A stretch of 64,000 bases of DNA, taken from an uncultured Clostridium sp. (lineage in GTDB: Bacteria > Bacillota > Clostridia > Lachnospirales > Lachnospiraceae). The notes under the pieces were generated by a model that searched no databases, was not told the origin of the DNA, and saw only the letters and a list, made by a program, of their open reading frames with translations. The stretch lies in assembly GCA_946498245.1 (NCBI GenBank), contig CAMMNN010000009.1, positions 30,778 to 94,777 on the forward strand, in the 5' to 3' direction. This document shows, piece after piece, positions 35,019-45,272 of this stretch. How positions within the stretch are numbered: the stretch's first letter is position 1; every line of letters starts with the position of its first letter. Made by a program: the position numbers and the translations under genes.

Positions 35019-35070
35019 GAAGTTGCAGAAAGAGGGGGCTGTGTCAAGGCGAACCGCTGTCTGCAACTTC
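35019..35070 (+). other. Inverted repeat between tig and clpP
   Basis: GAAGTTGCAGA (35019-35029) and TCTGCAACTTC (35060-35070) pair perfectly over 11 bp with a 30-nt loop. No T-run follows, so it may be an mRNA stability or processing structure rather than a terminator. Confidence 0.5.
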
Positions 35071-35118
35071 TGTCATTACAAAGTATGCGGATGCAAAAGC
35101 CAGGAAAGGAGCAAGATT

Positions 35119-35700
35119 ATGAGTTTAGTGCCTTATGTCATTGAGTCTACCAGCCGCGGGGAGCGTTCCTACGATATTTATTCCCGTCTGCTGAAAGAAA
35201 GAATTGTATTTTTAGGTGAAGAAGTAAATGACGTTACTGCCAGCCTGGTAGTAGCCCAGCTTCTGTTTTTGGAATCCGAGGATCCGGGAAAGGATATTAA
35301 TATGTATATCAACAGCCCCGGAGGTTCTGTTACGGCTGGAATGGCTATTTATGATACCATGAATTACATCAAATGCGACGTTTCTACAGTTTGTATCGGC
35401 ATGGCTGCCAGCATGGGCGCTTTTCTGCTTTCCAGCGGAGCCAAGGGCAAGCGCTTTGCTCTCCCCAATGCTGAAGTGATGATCCATCAGCCCTCCGGCG
35501 GAGCTCAGGGACAGGCTACGGACATTAAGATTGTAGCGGAGCAGATTTTAAAGACAAAGAAAAAATTAAATGAAATTTTAGCAGCCAATACGGGTCAGCC
35601 TCTGGAAATCATAGAGAGAGATACCGAGAGAGACAATTACATGACGGCCCAGGAAGCCAAAGAGTACGGCTTGGTGGACGCTGTGATTGTTAATCACTAA
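35119..35700 (+). CDS. clpP: ATP-dependent Clp protease proteolytic subunit
   Basis: 193 residues from ATG 35119 ([20 protein letters not shown]), after AAAGGAG; the tracked start at 35014 is upstream of the ribosome site. Catalytic serine in GMAASMGAF and histidine in MIHQPSGG, with a downstream Asp, form the classic triad. The 14-mer barrel degrades substrates fed by ClpX, encoded 26 bases downstream. Confidence 0.97.
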   Translation: MSLVPYVIESTSRGERSYDIYSRLLKERIVFLGEEVNDVTASLVVAQLLFLESEDPGKDINMYINSPGGSVTAGMAIYDTMNYIKCDVSTVCIGMAASMGAFLLSSGAKGKRFALPNAEVMIHQPSGGAQGQATDIKIVAEQILKTKKKLNEILAANTGQPLEIIERDTERDNYMTAQEAKEYGLVDAVIVNH

Positions 35701-35726
35701 TTGGCTTATCGAAGTGAGGTGGAAAT

Positions 35727-37022
35727 ATGCCAATCAGGCCAGAGGATAAGATCCGCTGTTCCTTTTGCGGAAAAAGCCAGGATCAGGTAAGAAAGCTGAT
35801 AGCAGGCTCCAATAATGTGTACATCTGTGATGAATGTATTGAGCTGTGCGGTGAAATTCTGGAAGAGGAATTAGCCGATCAGGGCGATGAATCCATGGAT
35901 TTCGGAGACATTAACCTGTTTAAGCCCAAGGAGATGAAGGCGTTCCTGGACGAGTACGTCATTGGACAGGATGAGGCGAAAAAAGTCCTTTCTGTGGCTG
36001 TTTATAATCATTATAAAAGAATTACTTCCAGAAAGAAGCTGGATGTGGAGGTGCAGAAGAGCAATATCCTGATGCTGGGCCCCACCGGTTCCGGAAAGAC
36101 TTATCTGGCCCAGACCATGGCCAGGATTTTGGGAGTTCCCTTTGCCATTGCAGACGCTACGGCTCTGACGGAAGCGGGCTACGTAGGCGAAGATGTGGAA
36201 AATATTCTGTTAAAGCTGATTCAGGCTGCAGATTACGATATTTCCAAAGCGGAATACGGGATTATTTACATTGACGAGATCGATAAGATAACGAAAAAAT
36301 CCGAAAATGTGTCCATTACGAGAGACGTTTCGGGAGAAGGCGTTCAGCAGGCCCTTCTGAAGATTTTGGAGGGAACGGTGGCAAGCGTTCCGCCCCAGGG
36401 AGGCAGAAAGCATCCCCATCAGGAGCTTTTGCAGATCGATACTACCAATATTCTTTTTATCTGCGGAGGAGCTTTTGACGGCCTGGAACGGATTGTGGAG
36501 AGCCGTCTCAGCAGCGGTTCCATAGGCTTTAATGCTGAGATTGTGGATCGCAACCAAAGAGATATTGACGATCTGCTGCGCCAGGTAATGCCTCAGGATC
36601 TGACAAAGTACGGCCTGATTCCGGAATTTATCGGCCGTGTGCCGGTGACGGTATCTCTGCAGCTTTTGGATAAGGCGGCTTTGATCCGGATTTTAACGGA
36701 GCCGAAAAACGCCCTGACAAAGCAGTATGAGAAGCTCTTTGAACTGGACGACGTAAAGCTGGAATTTACCGACGACGCCCTGGAAGCCATTGCTGAACAG
36801 GCCGTAGAGAGAAAGACCGGCGCCAGAGGTCTGAGAGCCATTATCGAAAAAGTAATGACAGATATTATGTACGAAATTCCTTCTGATGACAGCATTGGTA
36901 TCTGTACCATTACCCGGGATGTCATTGAAGGAACCGGCCAGCCGGAGATCGTATACCGGGACATGGCGGTTCCCAGAAAGATGACCTCTAAGGCGAAAAA
37001 CCGTTCCGGAGAAATCGCATAA
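35727..37022 (+). CDS. clpX: ATP-dependent Clp protease ATP-binding subunit ClpX
   Basis: 431 residues. N-terminal zinc-binding domain with CSFCGKSQ and [11 protein letters not shown]+ module with Walker A GPTGSGKT and Walker [11 protein letters not shown]; the IGF-type loop for ClpP docking is seen as [10 protein letters not shown]. It unfolds tagged proteins, including ssrA-tagged ones made by SmpB/tmRNA. GAGGTGG precedes the ATG. Probably co-transcribed with clpP; a hairpin follows the stop. Confidence 0.97.
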   Translation: MPIRPEDKIRCSFCGKSQDQVRKLIAGSNNVYICDECIELCGEILEEELADQGDESMDFGDINLFKPKEMKAFLDEYVIGQDEAKKVLSVAVYNHYKRITSRKKLDVEVQKSNILMLGPTGSGKTYLAQTMARILGVPFAIADATALTEAGYVGEDVENILLKLIQAADYDISKAEYGIIYIDEIDKITKKSENVSITRDVSGEGVQQALLKILEGTVASVPPQGGRKHPHQELLQIDTTNILFICGGAFDGLERIVESRLSSGSIGFNAEIVDRNQRDIDDLLRQVMPQDLTKYGLIPEFIGRVPVTVSLQLLDKAALIRILTEPKNALTKQYEKLFELDDVKLEFTDDALEAIAEQAVERKTGARGLRAIIEKVMTDIMYEIPSDDSIGICTITRDVIEGTGQPEIVYRDMAVPRKMTSKAKNRSGEIA

Positions 37023-37026
37023 AAAT

Positions 37027-37080
37027 AACAGTTCTGCCGTGCCATTGATAAGTTTCTGCAGGGCTGAACTGTTACGAAAA
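37027..37080 (+). terminator. Hairpin after clpX
   Basis: AACAGTTCTGCC and GGCTGAACTGTT pair with one mismatch around a 23-nt loop, followed by ACGAAAAATT. It belongs to the GCATGGCTGAACTGTT-like family. A weaker second hairpin GGGC/GCCC follows at 37084-37108. Confidence 0.5.
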
Positions 37081-37144
37081 ATTGGGCTGTTGCGTGGCAA
37101 TGGCCCATTTCTGTAAGATTGGTGTACAAGGGATAAGCTCCCTG

Positions 37145-37162
37145 TATACTAACGATACGTTA
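37145..37162 (+). promoter_or_regulatory. Likely lon -10 element with adjoining palindrome
   Basis: TATACT (37145-37150) lies 23 bases before the lon start and is joined to the perfect palindrome TAACGATACGTTA (37150-37162), placed where an operator would act. The -35 is not clear and no CtsR or CIRCE site was recognised. Confidence 0.35.
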
Positions 37163-37173
37163 GGAGGAAATGA

Positions 37174-39483
37174 ATGGAGAACAGAATCATTGCCATGCCG
37201 GCCATAGCATTAAGAGGGCTGACGGTTTTGCCGAAAATGCTGATTCATTTTGATATTACCAGACCTAAATCCATGGCGGCCGCAGAGCGATCCATGGTGT
37301 CGGATCAGAAGGTGTTTTTGGTGACCCAGCGCCAAAGCGAAACGACGGATCCGGGGGCGGAGGACTTGTTTCATATGGGCTGTGTGGCCCAGATTAAGCA
37401 GTTGGTGAAACTGCCCGATGGCGTTGTTCGGGTCATGGTAGAAGGCCTGCAGCGGGGGATCCTGACGGATCTGGATTCTGATGGGCCGTCGCTGATGGCG
37501 GAAGTAGAGCTTTTGGAGGAACCGGAATTTACGGACTATGCCGCAGCAGAGGCCATGTTAAGGATTGTAAAGGAAAAACTGGAGGACTTTGGCAGAGAAA
37601 ACCCCAGAATCGCCAAAGAACTCCTTCCCAATCTTATGACCATTGACAAAATAGAGGATCTGCTGGATCAGATAGCCCTTCAGATGCCGTGGGAATATAC
37701 GGTGCGTCAGGAAATCCTGGAAAGCATAGACATTTCAGAGCGTTACGAAAAGGTAATCAACAACCTGATTACGGAACTGGAAATCCTGAAAATCAAAAAA
37801 GACTTCCAGAGCAAGGTAAAGGCTGCTGTGGATAAAAACCAGAAGGAATACATTCTGCGGGAGCAGTTAAAAATTATCCGGGAAGAGTTGGGAGAGGACA
37901 GCTCCCTGTCTGACGCAGAGGAGTATAAAAAGAAGTTAAACGGCCTCAAGGCGGACAAAGAGGTGAAGGCGAAGATTGAAAAAGAGATTGACCGCCTGAG
38001 AACCATGCCCGGAGGCAGCCAGGAAAGCAACGTCAGCAGGACTTACATTGAAACCCTTCTGGATCTGCCCTGGAAGAAGGTTTCCAAAGACAATAACGAT
38101 ATTCGCCATGCAGAAGAGATTCTCAATGAAGATCACTACGGGCTGGATCAGGTAAAGGAACGGATTTTAGAGTATCTGGCAGTGAGAACTCTGACGGATA
38201 AAGGGGTCAGCCCCATTCTCTGTCTGGTGGGACCGCCAGGAACCGGAAAGACCTCCATTGCCCGTTCCGTAGCCCGGGCCCTGAATAAAAAGTACGTCCG
38301 AATCAGTCTGGGCGGCGTCCGGGACGAGGCGGAAATCAGAGGACACAGAAGAACCTACGTAGGGGCCATGCCGGGACGTCTGGTAGACGGGCTGCGGCAG
38401 GCGGGGGTCAGCAATCCCCTGATGCTTTTAGATGAAATTGACAAGGTCAGCAGCGACTACAAGGGAGACACATCCTCGGCCCTTCTGGAAGTTTTGGACG
38501 GAGAGCAGAATGTGAAATTCCGGGATCATTACGTGGAGCTGCCTATTGACTTGTCCCAGGTGATGTTTATCGCTACGGCCAATACCACTCAGACCATTCC
38601 CACTCCCCTGTTAGACCGTATGGACGTGATTGAAGTCACCAGCTATACGGAAAATGAAAAACTCCATATTGCCAAAGGCTTTCTGGTGAAGAAACAGATG
38701 GAGCGCAACGGCCTGAAGGAAGGGCAGGTAACCATTTCCGATCATGCTTTGGAGAAAATTATTCATAATTATACCAGAGAAGCGGGAGTCCGGAGTCTGG
38801 AACGCCGTATCGGCGATCTGTGCCGGAAGGCGGCCAGAGAGTTTTTGGAAAATAAGAAAGAAAGCATTCGGATTACAGAAGGAAATCTGGAAAAGTACCT
38901 GGGCCGTGAGAAGATTACCTTTACAGATGCCAACGAGAAGGACGAAGTCGGCATTGTCCGGGGACTTGCCTGGACCAGCGTAGGAGGCGATACCCTTCAG
39001 ATTGAGGTCAACGTTATGCCGGGAAAGGGCAATCTTCAGCTTACGGGCCAGTTGGGGGACGTTATGAAGGAATCCGCTCAGACCGCCCTTACCTATGTCC
39101 GTTCTGTATGCCCGGATTACCAGATAGCCGACGATTATTTTGAAAAACACGATATTCATATCCATATACCTGAGGGCGCTGTTCCAAAGGACGGGCCTTC
39201 CGCCGGAATTACCATGGCCACGGCTATGATTTCCGCTGTCACAAACCGTCCCGTTTCCGCTAAGGTGGCTATGACGGGAGAGATTACGTTAAGAGGCCGC
39301 GTTCTTCCCATCGGGGGTCTGAAGGAAAAGGTGCTGGCGGCAAAAATGGCCCATATTCAAAAGGTGCTGGTGCCTGAGAAAAACCGCCCGGAAATCGCCG
39401 AACTGTCTAAGGAGATTACAAAGGGCCTGGAAATCGTATTTGTAGGAACAATGGAAGAAGTGCTGAAGGAGGCTCTTGCATGA
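37174..39483 (+). CDS. lon: ATP-dependent protease Lon
   Basis: 769 residues. N-terminal substrate domain from about 5 to 200, AAA+ module with Walker A GPPGTGKT (about residue 351) and [10 protein letters not shown], and a serine/lysine-dyad protease domain with [14 protein letters not shown] (Ser about 674). It removes misfolded and short-lived regulatory proteins. AGGAGG precedes the ATG. It overlaps ysxC by 4 bases (ATGA), a pairing common in Firmicutes. Confidence 0.97.
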   Translation: MENRIIAMPAIALRGLTVLPKMLIHFDITRPKSMAAAERSMVSDQKVFLVTQRQSETTDPGAEDLFHMGCVAQIKQLVKLPDGVVRVMVEGLQRGILTDLDSDGPSLMAEVELLEEPEFTDYAAAEAMLRIVKEKLEDFGRENPRIAKELLPNLMTIDKIEDLLDQIALQMPWEYTVRQEILESIDISERYEKVINNLITELEILKIKKDFQSKVKAAVDKNQKEYILREQLKIIREELGEDSSLSDAEEYKKKLNGLKADKEVKAKIEKEIDRLRTMPGGSQESNVSRTYIETLLDLPWKKVSKDNNDIRHAEEILNEDHYGLDQVKERILEYLAVRTLTDKGVSPILCLVGPPGTGKTSIARSVARALNKKYVRISLGGVRDEAEIRGHRRTYVGAMPGRLVDGLRQAGVSNPLMLLDEIDKVSSDYKGDTSSALLEVLDGEQNVKFRDHYVELPIDLSQVMFIATANTTQTIPTPLLDRMDVIEVTSYTENEKLHIAKGFLVKKQMERNGLKEGQVTISDHALEKIIHNYTREAGVRSLERRIGDLCRKAAREFLENKKESIRITEGNLEKYLGREKITFTDANEKDEVGIVRGLAWTSVGGDTLQIEVNVMPGKGNLQLTGQLGDVMKESAQTALTYVRSVCPDYQIADDYFEKHDIHIHIPEGAVPKDGPSAGITMATAMISAVTNRPVSAKVAMTGEITLRGRVLPIGGLKEKVLAAKMAHIQKVLVPEKNRPEIAELSKEITKGLEIVFVGTMEEVLKEALA

Positions 39484-40070
39484 TTATAAAGACAGTAGAT
39501 TTGGAAACGGTATGCGGCATTAAAAGCAAGCTGCCGGACAACCGGCTGCCGGAGTTTGCTTTTGCCGGCAAATCCAATGTGGGGAAGTCCTCCCTGATCA
39601 ACGCCCTAATGAACCGGAAGTCCTATGCCCGGACTTCCGGCCAGCCGGGAAAGACCCAGACCATTAATTTTTATAATATTAGTGGCGCTATGTACTACGT
39701 GGATCATCCTGGCTACGGGTACGCAAAAGTATCCCTGGAGGAAAAGGCAAAGTGGGGAAAAATGATAGAAAATTACCTCCACAATTCCGCTATGTTAAAA
39801 AAGGTCTTTCTCCTGGTGGACATTCGCCACGATCCGTCGGAGAACGACAGGCTGATGTATGATTGGATTGTCCAAAACGGCTATCAGCCTGTCATTATTG
39901 CCACCAAGCTGGATAAGATAAAGCGCAGCCAGGTGGCAAAGCAGGTGAAGCAGATCCGGGAAGGACTGGGATTGTCCAAAGAAGATCGGCTGATTCCTTT
40001 TTCTGCGGAGACGAAACAGGGAAGGGAAGAAATCTGGCAGCTTCTGGAAGAAGAAGCCGGTTTGAATTAA
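39480..40070 (+). CDS. ysxC: Ribosome biogenesis GTP-binding protein YsxC/EngB
   Basis: 196 residues. G1 GKSNVGKSSLINAL near residue 31, G2/G3 region with QTINFYNI and VDHPGYGYAKVS (usually DLPGYGYA; here DHPGYGYA), G4 TKLDKI. It takes part in assembly of the 50S ribosomal subunit. Translationally coupled to lon. Its stop codon overlaps the aroA stop on the other strand by a shared TTAA. Confidence 0.95.
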   Translation: MIIKTVDLETVCGIKSKLPDNRLPEFAFAGKSNVGKSSLINALMNRKSYARTSGQPGKTQTINFYNISGAMYYVDHPGYGYAKVSLEEKAKWGKMIENYLHNSAMLKKVFLLVDIRHDPSENDRLMYDWIVQNGYQPVIIATKLDKIKRSQVAKQVKQIREGLGLSKEDRLIPFSAETKQGREEIWQLLEEEAGLN

Positions 40071-41356
40071 AGAGTCTTTCCCATTAGCCGGAAGAGATCC
40101 TGGTAAAACTGGGGGTAGGAGATGTTTACGCACTCCGCTCCCAGTATTTTTGTGGTTCCTTCTGCACAGAGTCCCGCTATGGCAAAAGTCATGGCAATGC
40201 GGTGATCCAGGCGGCTGTCAATAACAGCCCCGTGGAGAGGCCGCCCGCCCCGGATGATCATTCCGTCCTCCGTTTCTGTTACATCGGCTCCCATGGCGGT
40301 AAGATTTTTTGTCATCACTTCAATACGGTTTGATTCTTTTACTTTCAATTCCGCCGCGTCGCGGATAATGGTTTCCCCTTTTGCAACACAGGCCATGGCT
40401 GCAATGACCGGCAGCTCGTCAATGAGGGTGGGGATCACTGCTCCTTCAATGACGGTACCGGAAAGAGGGCTGTGGCGAACCAGAAGATCGGCAGCCGCCT
40501 CCCCGCCTTCCGTCCACTGCCGCAGTACCGTAATGTCTCCGCCCATCTGCCTGCAAACGGTAAGGATCCCGTCACGGGTAGGGTTAATGCCTACATTTTT
40601 TAGGAGGATCTCAGAACCGGGTACCATAAGGGCGGCGGCAATAAAGAAGGCGGCTGAGGAAATGTCGCCGGGAACGGAAATCCGGCAGGCTGACAGTTCC
40701 TGGGCGGGTTCCAGAATGGCGGTGGTCCCCTCTGTCCGTACATGGGCCCCAAAAGCCTTTAACATTAATTCCGTATGGTTGCGGGAAAGATAGGGCTCCG
40801 TTACCTTGGTGATACCTTCTGCATAAAGCCCCCCTAAGAGAACTGCGGACTTTACCTGGGCGGAGGCTACGGGAGAAAAGTAGTGGATGCCGTGAAGAGG
40901 CTTTCCGTGGATCACCAGAGGGGCGCAGCCGTTTCCTTTGACGCTTTTTATGTCAGCCCCCATAAGAGTCAGGGGATCGATGATCCGTTTCATAGGGCGC
41001 TTCTGAATAGAGGCGTCCCCTGTAAGGGTTACGGAAAAGTCCTGGGCGGCTAAAATACCGGAAATCAGCCGGGTTGTAGTGCCGGAATTTCCGCAGTCTA
41101 AGGGTTCTGCGCCGGGAGCCGACAATCCCCGCATTCCGTTGCCGTGAACCAGGACGGCGTCTCCTTTATTTTCAATGGAAATTCCCATTCGCTGAAAACA
41201 GGAAATGGTAGAGAGGCAGTCGGCCCCCTGAAGATAATTGGTGATCTCTGTAGTTCCTTTGGCAATGGAACCCAGCATAACGCTTCGGTGGGAAATGGAT
41301 TTGTCTCCCGGTACGGTGACTTCTCCCTTTAAATGGGAAGTGGCTTGAAATTCCAT
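40067..41356 (-). CDS. aroA: 3-phosphoshikimate 1-carboxyvinyltransferase (EPSP synthase)
   Basis: 429 residues from the ATG at 41356 (MEFQATSHLKGEVTVPGDKS), preceded by AGGAGG on the minus strand; the tracked start at 41437 lies inside tyrA. Signature stretches are PGDKSISHR, DCGNSGTTTRL and, near the C-terminus, LKVKESNRI and DHRIAMTFAI. It joins shikimate-3-phosphate and PEP in the pathway to aromatic amino acids. It lies 10 bases downstream of tyrA, so the two form an operon. The GTTTR variant with an alanine-free GNSGTT is typical of class II-like enzymes, but class was not tested. Confidence 0.95.
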   Translation of the reverse strand: MEFQATSHLKGEVTVPGDKSISHRSVMLGSIAKGTTEITNYLQGADCLSTISCFQRMGISIENKGDAVLVHGNGMRGLSAPGAEPLDCGNSGTTTRLISGILAAQDFSVTLTGDASIQKRPMKRIIDPLTLMGADIKSVKGNGCAPLVIHGKPLHGIHYFSPVASAQVKSAVLLGGLYAEGITKVTEPYLSRNHTELMLKAFGAHVRTEGTTAILEPAQELSACRISVPGDISSAAFFIAAALMVPGSEILLKNVGINPTRDGILTVCRQMGGDITVLRQWTEGGEAAADLLVRHSPLSGTVIEGAVIPTLIDELPVIAAMACVAKGETIIRDAAELKVKESNRIEVMTKNLTAMGADVTETEDGMIIRGGRPLHGAVIDSRLDHRIAMTFAIAGLCAEGTTKILGAECVNISYPQFYQDLFRLMGKTL

Positions 41357-41366
41357 AAATGTCCTC

Positions 41367-42491
41367 CTATTGACGGAATAATTCGTAATGATACTTGGTA
41401 AGCTGCGCCCACGCGGCTTCCAGAGAAGCTTCATCATAAAATGTGATCCGCAGGGCCCCTTCTCCCCGCTCCCGGTTGTTGTTTATTCCAATGTTTTTTA
41501 TGCTGATGCCCTTGGCGGCCAGGATTACGGAAAGGGTAGAAATGGCTCCGGCTTCGTCCACAATGTCTACGGAAAAAGAGTAGTCCGGCTCCAGAGCTCC
41601 CTTTGCTCTGTCTGTTATGGAATTGCGGTAGTCCCGGGACTTTTCCAACAGCCGGTAAACGGCGGATTCCTTTTTTCCGCGGATCTCTTCCAGAACCAGG
41701 GAGAGAGAGGCGATGTAGCGCTCTAAAAATTCCCCGATAGGGCCGGAATTTGCCATGCAGATCTGCTGCCACATTTCAGGGGAAGAGGAGGCGATGCGGG
41801 TAATGTCTTTAAAGCCCCCGGCGGCAATCTGCTTCATGGTTTCTCTGGAATCGTCGGAATCTTTTACAAGATTTACCAGACAGGAAGCGATAAGATGAGG
41901 CAGATGGCTGATTGCAGCTACAGCCCGGTCATGCTCCTCATAGTCCAGTACCATGGGGATAGCTCCCAGGATTTTGGCAATGGAAATCACCCTGTCAACT
42001 TGCTCTTGGGAAGACAGCCGGGATGGGGTGATGATATAATAAGCGTTTTCCAACAGGTGATCCGTGGAATTTTCATAGCCCGTTTTTTCCGAACCGGCCA
42101 TAGGGTGGCCGCCTACAAAGACATTTTCCATTCCCAGGCGGATGACCTCTTCATGGATATTGGTTTTGGTGCTGCCTACATCAGTTATGATAGCGCCTTC
42201 TTTTAAGTACGGTCCAATGGCCTTTAAATATCCGGCATTGTACTCCACAGGAGTGCAGAGAAAAATCATGTCGCATTGAGAAAGATTATGGTCAATGCCG
42301 TCTAAAATCACGTCTACAATGCCATCGGCCTTAGCCTCTTCCAGCTTGGAACGGGTGCGCATATAGGCCATAATGGAAATATCCGGTCTGGCCCGTTTTA
42401 ATCCTTTGGCAATGGAGCCTCCAATGAGTCCCAGGCCGATAAAGGCGACGTTTTTGGGAGACGCCGCAGAAACTTCCGTAGAAATTTCCAT
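41367..42491 (-). CDS. tyrA: Prephenate dehydrogenase
   Basis: 374 residues from the ATG at 42491 (MEISTEVSAASPKNV), with AAAGGAGG upstream; the tracked start at 42530 has no ribosome site. NAD-binding GLGLIGGSIAKGL near residue 19, GGHPMAGSEKTGYENS of the active site, and a C-terminal ACT domain (LSVILAAKGISIKNIGINN) that should give feedback control by tyrosine. It converts prephenate to 4-hydroxyphenylpyruvate. Confidence 0.93.
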   Translation of the reverse strand: MEISTEVSAASPKNVAFIGLGLIGGSIAKGLKRARPDISIMAYMRTRSKLEEAKADGIVDVILDGIDHNLSQCDMIFLCTPVEYNAGYLKAIGPYLKEGAIITDVGSTKTNIHEEVIRLGMENVFVGGHPMAGSEKTGYENSTDHLLENAYYIITPSRLSSQEQVDRVISIAKILGAIPMVLDYEEHDRAVAAISHLPHLIASCLVNLVKDSDDSRETMKQIAAGGFKDITRIASSSPEMWQQICMANSGPIGEFLERYIASLSLVLEEIRGKKESAVYRLLEKSRDYRNSITDRAKGALEPDYSFSVDIVDEAGAISTLSVILAAKGISIKNIGINNNRERGEGALRITFYDEASLEAAWAQLTKYHYELFRQ

Positions 42492-42568
42492 AAGAAACCT
42501 CCTTTCCGGGATTACAGGATATGAAATCAAATCCTTTCTGCAGTCAATAAACGTATCTGTCGGTGTCC

Positions 42569-42597
42569 ATTGTAAGGCATGAAAGAGAAAATGTCAA
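42569..42597 (-). promoter_or_regulatory. Promoter of tyrA-aroA
   Basis: Minus strand: TTGACA (42592-42597), 17-bp spacer, TACAAT (42569-42574). Directly upstream the repeated AAAGCG words and a CTTTC-acttGAAAG inverted repeat could bind a regulator. Confidence 0.75.
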
Positions 42598-42701
42598 CGC
42601 TTTATCGCTTTAAACTTTAACGCTTTCAAGTGAAAGCCAAGGGGCAAAAAAGGGGGAATTTGGGAAAATTATAAAGTTTTTGTATAAATTGCATATTTTA
42701 C

Positions 42702-42730
42702 TTGTGAATTTCAGAATTTTTTGGTAAAAT
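42702..42730 (+). promoter_or_regulatory. Promoter of the EF-G-like gene
   Basis: TTGTGA (42702-42707), 17-bp spacer, TAAAAT (42725-42730), in AT-rich sequence. Confidence 0.65.
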
Positions 42731-42771
42731 ACTTGCATGGACTAATTATTGAGGTACAGGAGGGATTTTCT

Positions 42772-44868
42772 ATGAACGTTTATGGAACCAGTCAGATACG
42801 CAATGTTGTGCTGTTAGGGCACGGCGGGGCCGGAAAGACTACTGTTGCAGAAGCTTTGGCATTAATCACCGGGGTTACCAAGAGGATGGGAAAGATTGCT
42901 GACGGGAATACCATCAGCGATTATGACAAAGAGGAGATCAAAAGACAGTTTTCGATTTCCACTTCTTTAATCCCGTTGGAATATAATGGAGAAAGTGGGC
43001 CTATTAAAATCAATCTGCTGGATACTCCCGGATATTTTGACTTTGTGGGAGAGGTAGAAGAGGCCATCAGCGTGGCGGACGCCGCTATTATCGTAGTAAA
43101 CTGCAAGGCCGGTATTGAAGTGGGAACGGAAAAGGCCTGGGAAATCTGCGAAAAGTACAGGCTGCCCAGACTGTTCTTTGTTACCAACATGGACGACGAC
43201 CACGCCAGCTACCGCGAACTGGTATTAAAGCTGGAAACCCGTTTCGGACGTAAGATCGCGCCCTTCCAGCTTCCTATCCGTGAAAACGAAAAATTCGTGG
43301 GCTTTGTCAATGTAGTAAAGATGGCCGGACGCCGGTTCACTACATTAAGCAACTACGAGGAATGCCCCATTCCGGACTACGTTGAGAAGAATCTGGGAAT
43401 TGCCAGAGAAGCTTTAATGGAAGCCGTTGCAGAAACCAGTGAAGAATATATGGAGCGCTATTTCTCCGGTGAAGAGTTTACTCAGGAGGAGATTTCCACA
43501 GCCCTGAGAAGCCATGTAATCGAAGGAAATATCGTTCCGGTTATGCTGGGCTCCGGAATCAACTGCCAGGGATTTTCCGTACTGCTTCAGGCCATTGACA
43601 AATACTTCCCGTCACCGGACAAATACGAGTGCATCGGCGTAGACGTTTCCACAGGAGAACGGTTTACAGCGAAATATAACGACGACGTTTCTCTGTCCGC
43701 AAGAGTCTTTAAGACCATTGTGGATCCCTTTATCGGCAAATACTCTCTGATGAAGATCTGTACCGGAACCTTAAAGCCGGACAGCACGATCTACAACGTA
43801 AATAAAGAGTCTGAGGAAAAGGTTGGAAAGATTTACGTTCTCAGAGGCAAGGAACAGATCGAAGTGCCGGAGTTAAAGGCCGGAGACATTGGCGCTGTGT
43901 CCAAGCTGAACGTAACCCAGACCGGGGATACCATTGCGTTAAGAAGCGCTCCTATTGTATACCATAAGCCGGAAATCTCCACTCCTTATACCTATATGGC
44001 ATACAGAGCCGCCAATAAGGGTGAGGACGATAAGGTTTCCTCCGCTCTGGCAAAGATGATGGAAGAGGATCTGACTCTCAGAGTGGTAAATGATGCAGAA
44101 AACCGCCAGTCCCTTCTCTATGGAATCGGCGATCAGCAGTTGGAAGTAGCAGCCAGCAAGCTGTTAAACCGCTATAAAGTAGAAATCGTTCTGGATAAAC
44201 CCAAATTCGCTTTCCGGGAAACTCTGAGAAAGAAAGTAAAGGTTCAGGGACGCCATAAAAAGCAGTCCGGCGGCCATGGCCAGTACGGCGACGTCTGGAT
44301 GGAATTTGAACCCTCCGGCGATCTGGAAACACCCTATGTATTTGAGGAAAAGATTTTCGGCGGATCCGTTCCTAAGAACTACTTCCCGGCAGTGGAAAAA
44401 GGTCTTCAGGAATGCGTTCAGAAGGGCCCCCTGGCCGGATACCCTGTAGTGGGTCTGAAGGCCACCCTGGTAGACGGATCCTACCACCCTGTAGATTCCT
44501 CTGAAATGGCCTTTAAGATGGCTACGATTTTGGCCTTTAAGAAGGGCTTTATGGACGCCGGCCCCGTTTTGCTGGAACCCATCGCTTCCTTAAAGGTAAC
44601 GGTTCCGGATAAATTTACCGGCGACGTTATGGGCGATTTAAACCGCCGCCGCGGCCGCGTTCTGGGTATGAATCCGGATCACCACGGAAAACAGATTATT
44701 GAGGCCGACATTCCTATGTCCGAGCTGTATGGCTACAACACGGATCTGCGCTCCATGACCGGAGGAATCGGTGTGTACGAATATGAATTTAGCCGTTATG
44801 AGCAGGCTCCTGGCGACATTCAGAAGAAGGAAGTGGAGGCCAGAGCAGCCCAGAAGGAAGACGCCTGA
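42772..44868 (+). CDS. Elongation factor G-like GTPase (EF-G-2 type)
   Basis: 698 residues from ATG 42772 (MNVYGTSQIRNVVLL), after CAGGAGGG. Five-domain EF-G layout with P-loop GHGGAGKTT and C-terminal domains IV/V (KKQSGGHGQYGDVWMEFEP, MTGGIGVYEYEFSRYEQ). It differs from translocase EF-G: the DTPGH motif is DTPGYFDFVG, lacking the catalytic histidine, and NKxD reads TNMD. As far as I recall, Thermus EF-G-2 shares the DxPGY form. So a role other than routine translocation is likely; the true EF-G (fusA) should be elsewhere. It has its own promoter. Confidence 0.88.
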   Translation: MNVYGTSQIRNVVLLGHGGAGKTTVAEALALITGVTKRMGKIADGNTISDYDKEEIKRQFSISTSLIPLEYNGESGPIKINLLDTPGYFDFVGEVEEAISVADAAIIVVNCKAGIEVGTEKAWEICEKYRLPRLFFVTNMDDDHASYRELVLKLETRFGRKIAPFQLPIRENEKFVGFVNVVKMAGRRFTTLSNYEECPIPDYVEKNLGIAREALMEAVAETSEEYMERYFSGEEFTQEEISTALRSHVIEGNIVPVMLGSGINCQGFSVLLQAIDKYFPSPDKYECIGVDVSTGERFTAKYNDDVSLSARVFKTIVDPFIGKYSLMKICTGTLKPDSTIYNVNKESEEKVGKIYVLRGKEQIEVPELKAGDIGAVSKLNVTQTGDTIALRSAPIVYHKPEISTPYTYMAYRAANKGEDDKVSSALAKMMEEDLTLRVVNDAENRQSLLYGIGDQQLEVAASKLLNRYKVEIVLDKPKFAFRETLRKKVKVQGRHKKQSGGHGQYGDVWMEFEPSGDLETPYVFEEKIFGGSVPKNYFPAVEKGLQECVQKGPLAGYPVVGLKATLVDGSYHPVDSSEMAFKMATILAFKKGFMDAGPVLLEPIASLKVTVPDKFTGDVMGDLNRRRGRVLGMNPDHHGKQIIEADIPMSELYGYNTDLRSMTGGIGVYEYEFSRYEQAPGDIQKKEVEARAAQKEDA

Positions 44869-44918
44869 TTTCTGGAAGGTCTTCCCAGGAGAATACAGTG
44901 GATTTCAGAAAAGGATTG

Positions 44919-44927
44919 TGCTATAAT
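44919..44927 (+). promoter_or_regulatory. Extended -10 promoter of the rubredoxin gene
   Basis: TGCTATAAT at 44919-44927, about 45 bases before the start; the -35 is weak. Confidence 0.5.
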
Positions 44928-44972
44928 ACAGACGTTTCTTGAAAACCCTTAGAATGCAAGGAGGTAATTGTC

Positions 44973-45134
44973 ATGAAAAAATATATTTGCGAGCCCTGCG
45001 GTTACGAGTATGATCCGGCAGTAGGCGATCCGGATAACGGAATTGAGCCGGGAACTGCTTTTGAGGATCTGCCGGAAGATTGGGTATGCCCCATCTGCGG
45101 CATGGGAAAGGACGTATTTGTTCCGGAGGATTAA
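44973..45134 (+). CDS. Rubredoxin
   Basis: 53 residues, too short for the ORF track. ATG follows AAGGAGG. The product reads [20 protein letters not shown], then [18 protein letters not shown], with CxxCG and CPxCG loops that bind one iron. Length and motif spacing are exactly those of clostridial rubredoxins, small cytosolic electron carriers often used in oxygen and peroxide detoxification. A terminator follows, so it is probably transcribed alone. Confidence 0.96.
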   Translation: MKKYICEPCGYEYDPAVGDPDNGIEPGTAFEDLPEDWVCPICGMGKDVFVPED

Positions 45135-45156
45135 GAGCTAAAAAGGATTAAATTAG

Positions 45157-45205
45157 GGGAGCGGAGTAACGGTATGGATTTGCCGGAGTCTTCTGCTCCC
45201 TTTTT
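45157..45205 (+). terminator. Terminator after rubredoxin
   Basis: GGGAGC (45157-45162) pairs with GCTCCC (45195-45200), with inner GGAG/CTCC and CGG/CCG possibilities, followed by TTTTT. Confidence 0.65.
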
Positions 45206-45272
45206 CTGTGGAAGAATCCGGAGCGGTATGCTATACTAGAAGAACAGCACAGGCAGGCAAGGAGGATAAGAA

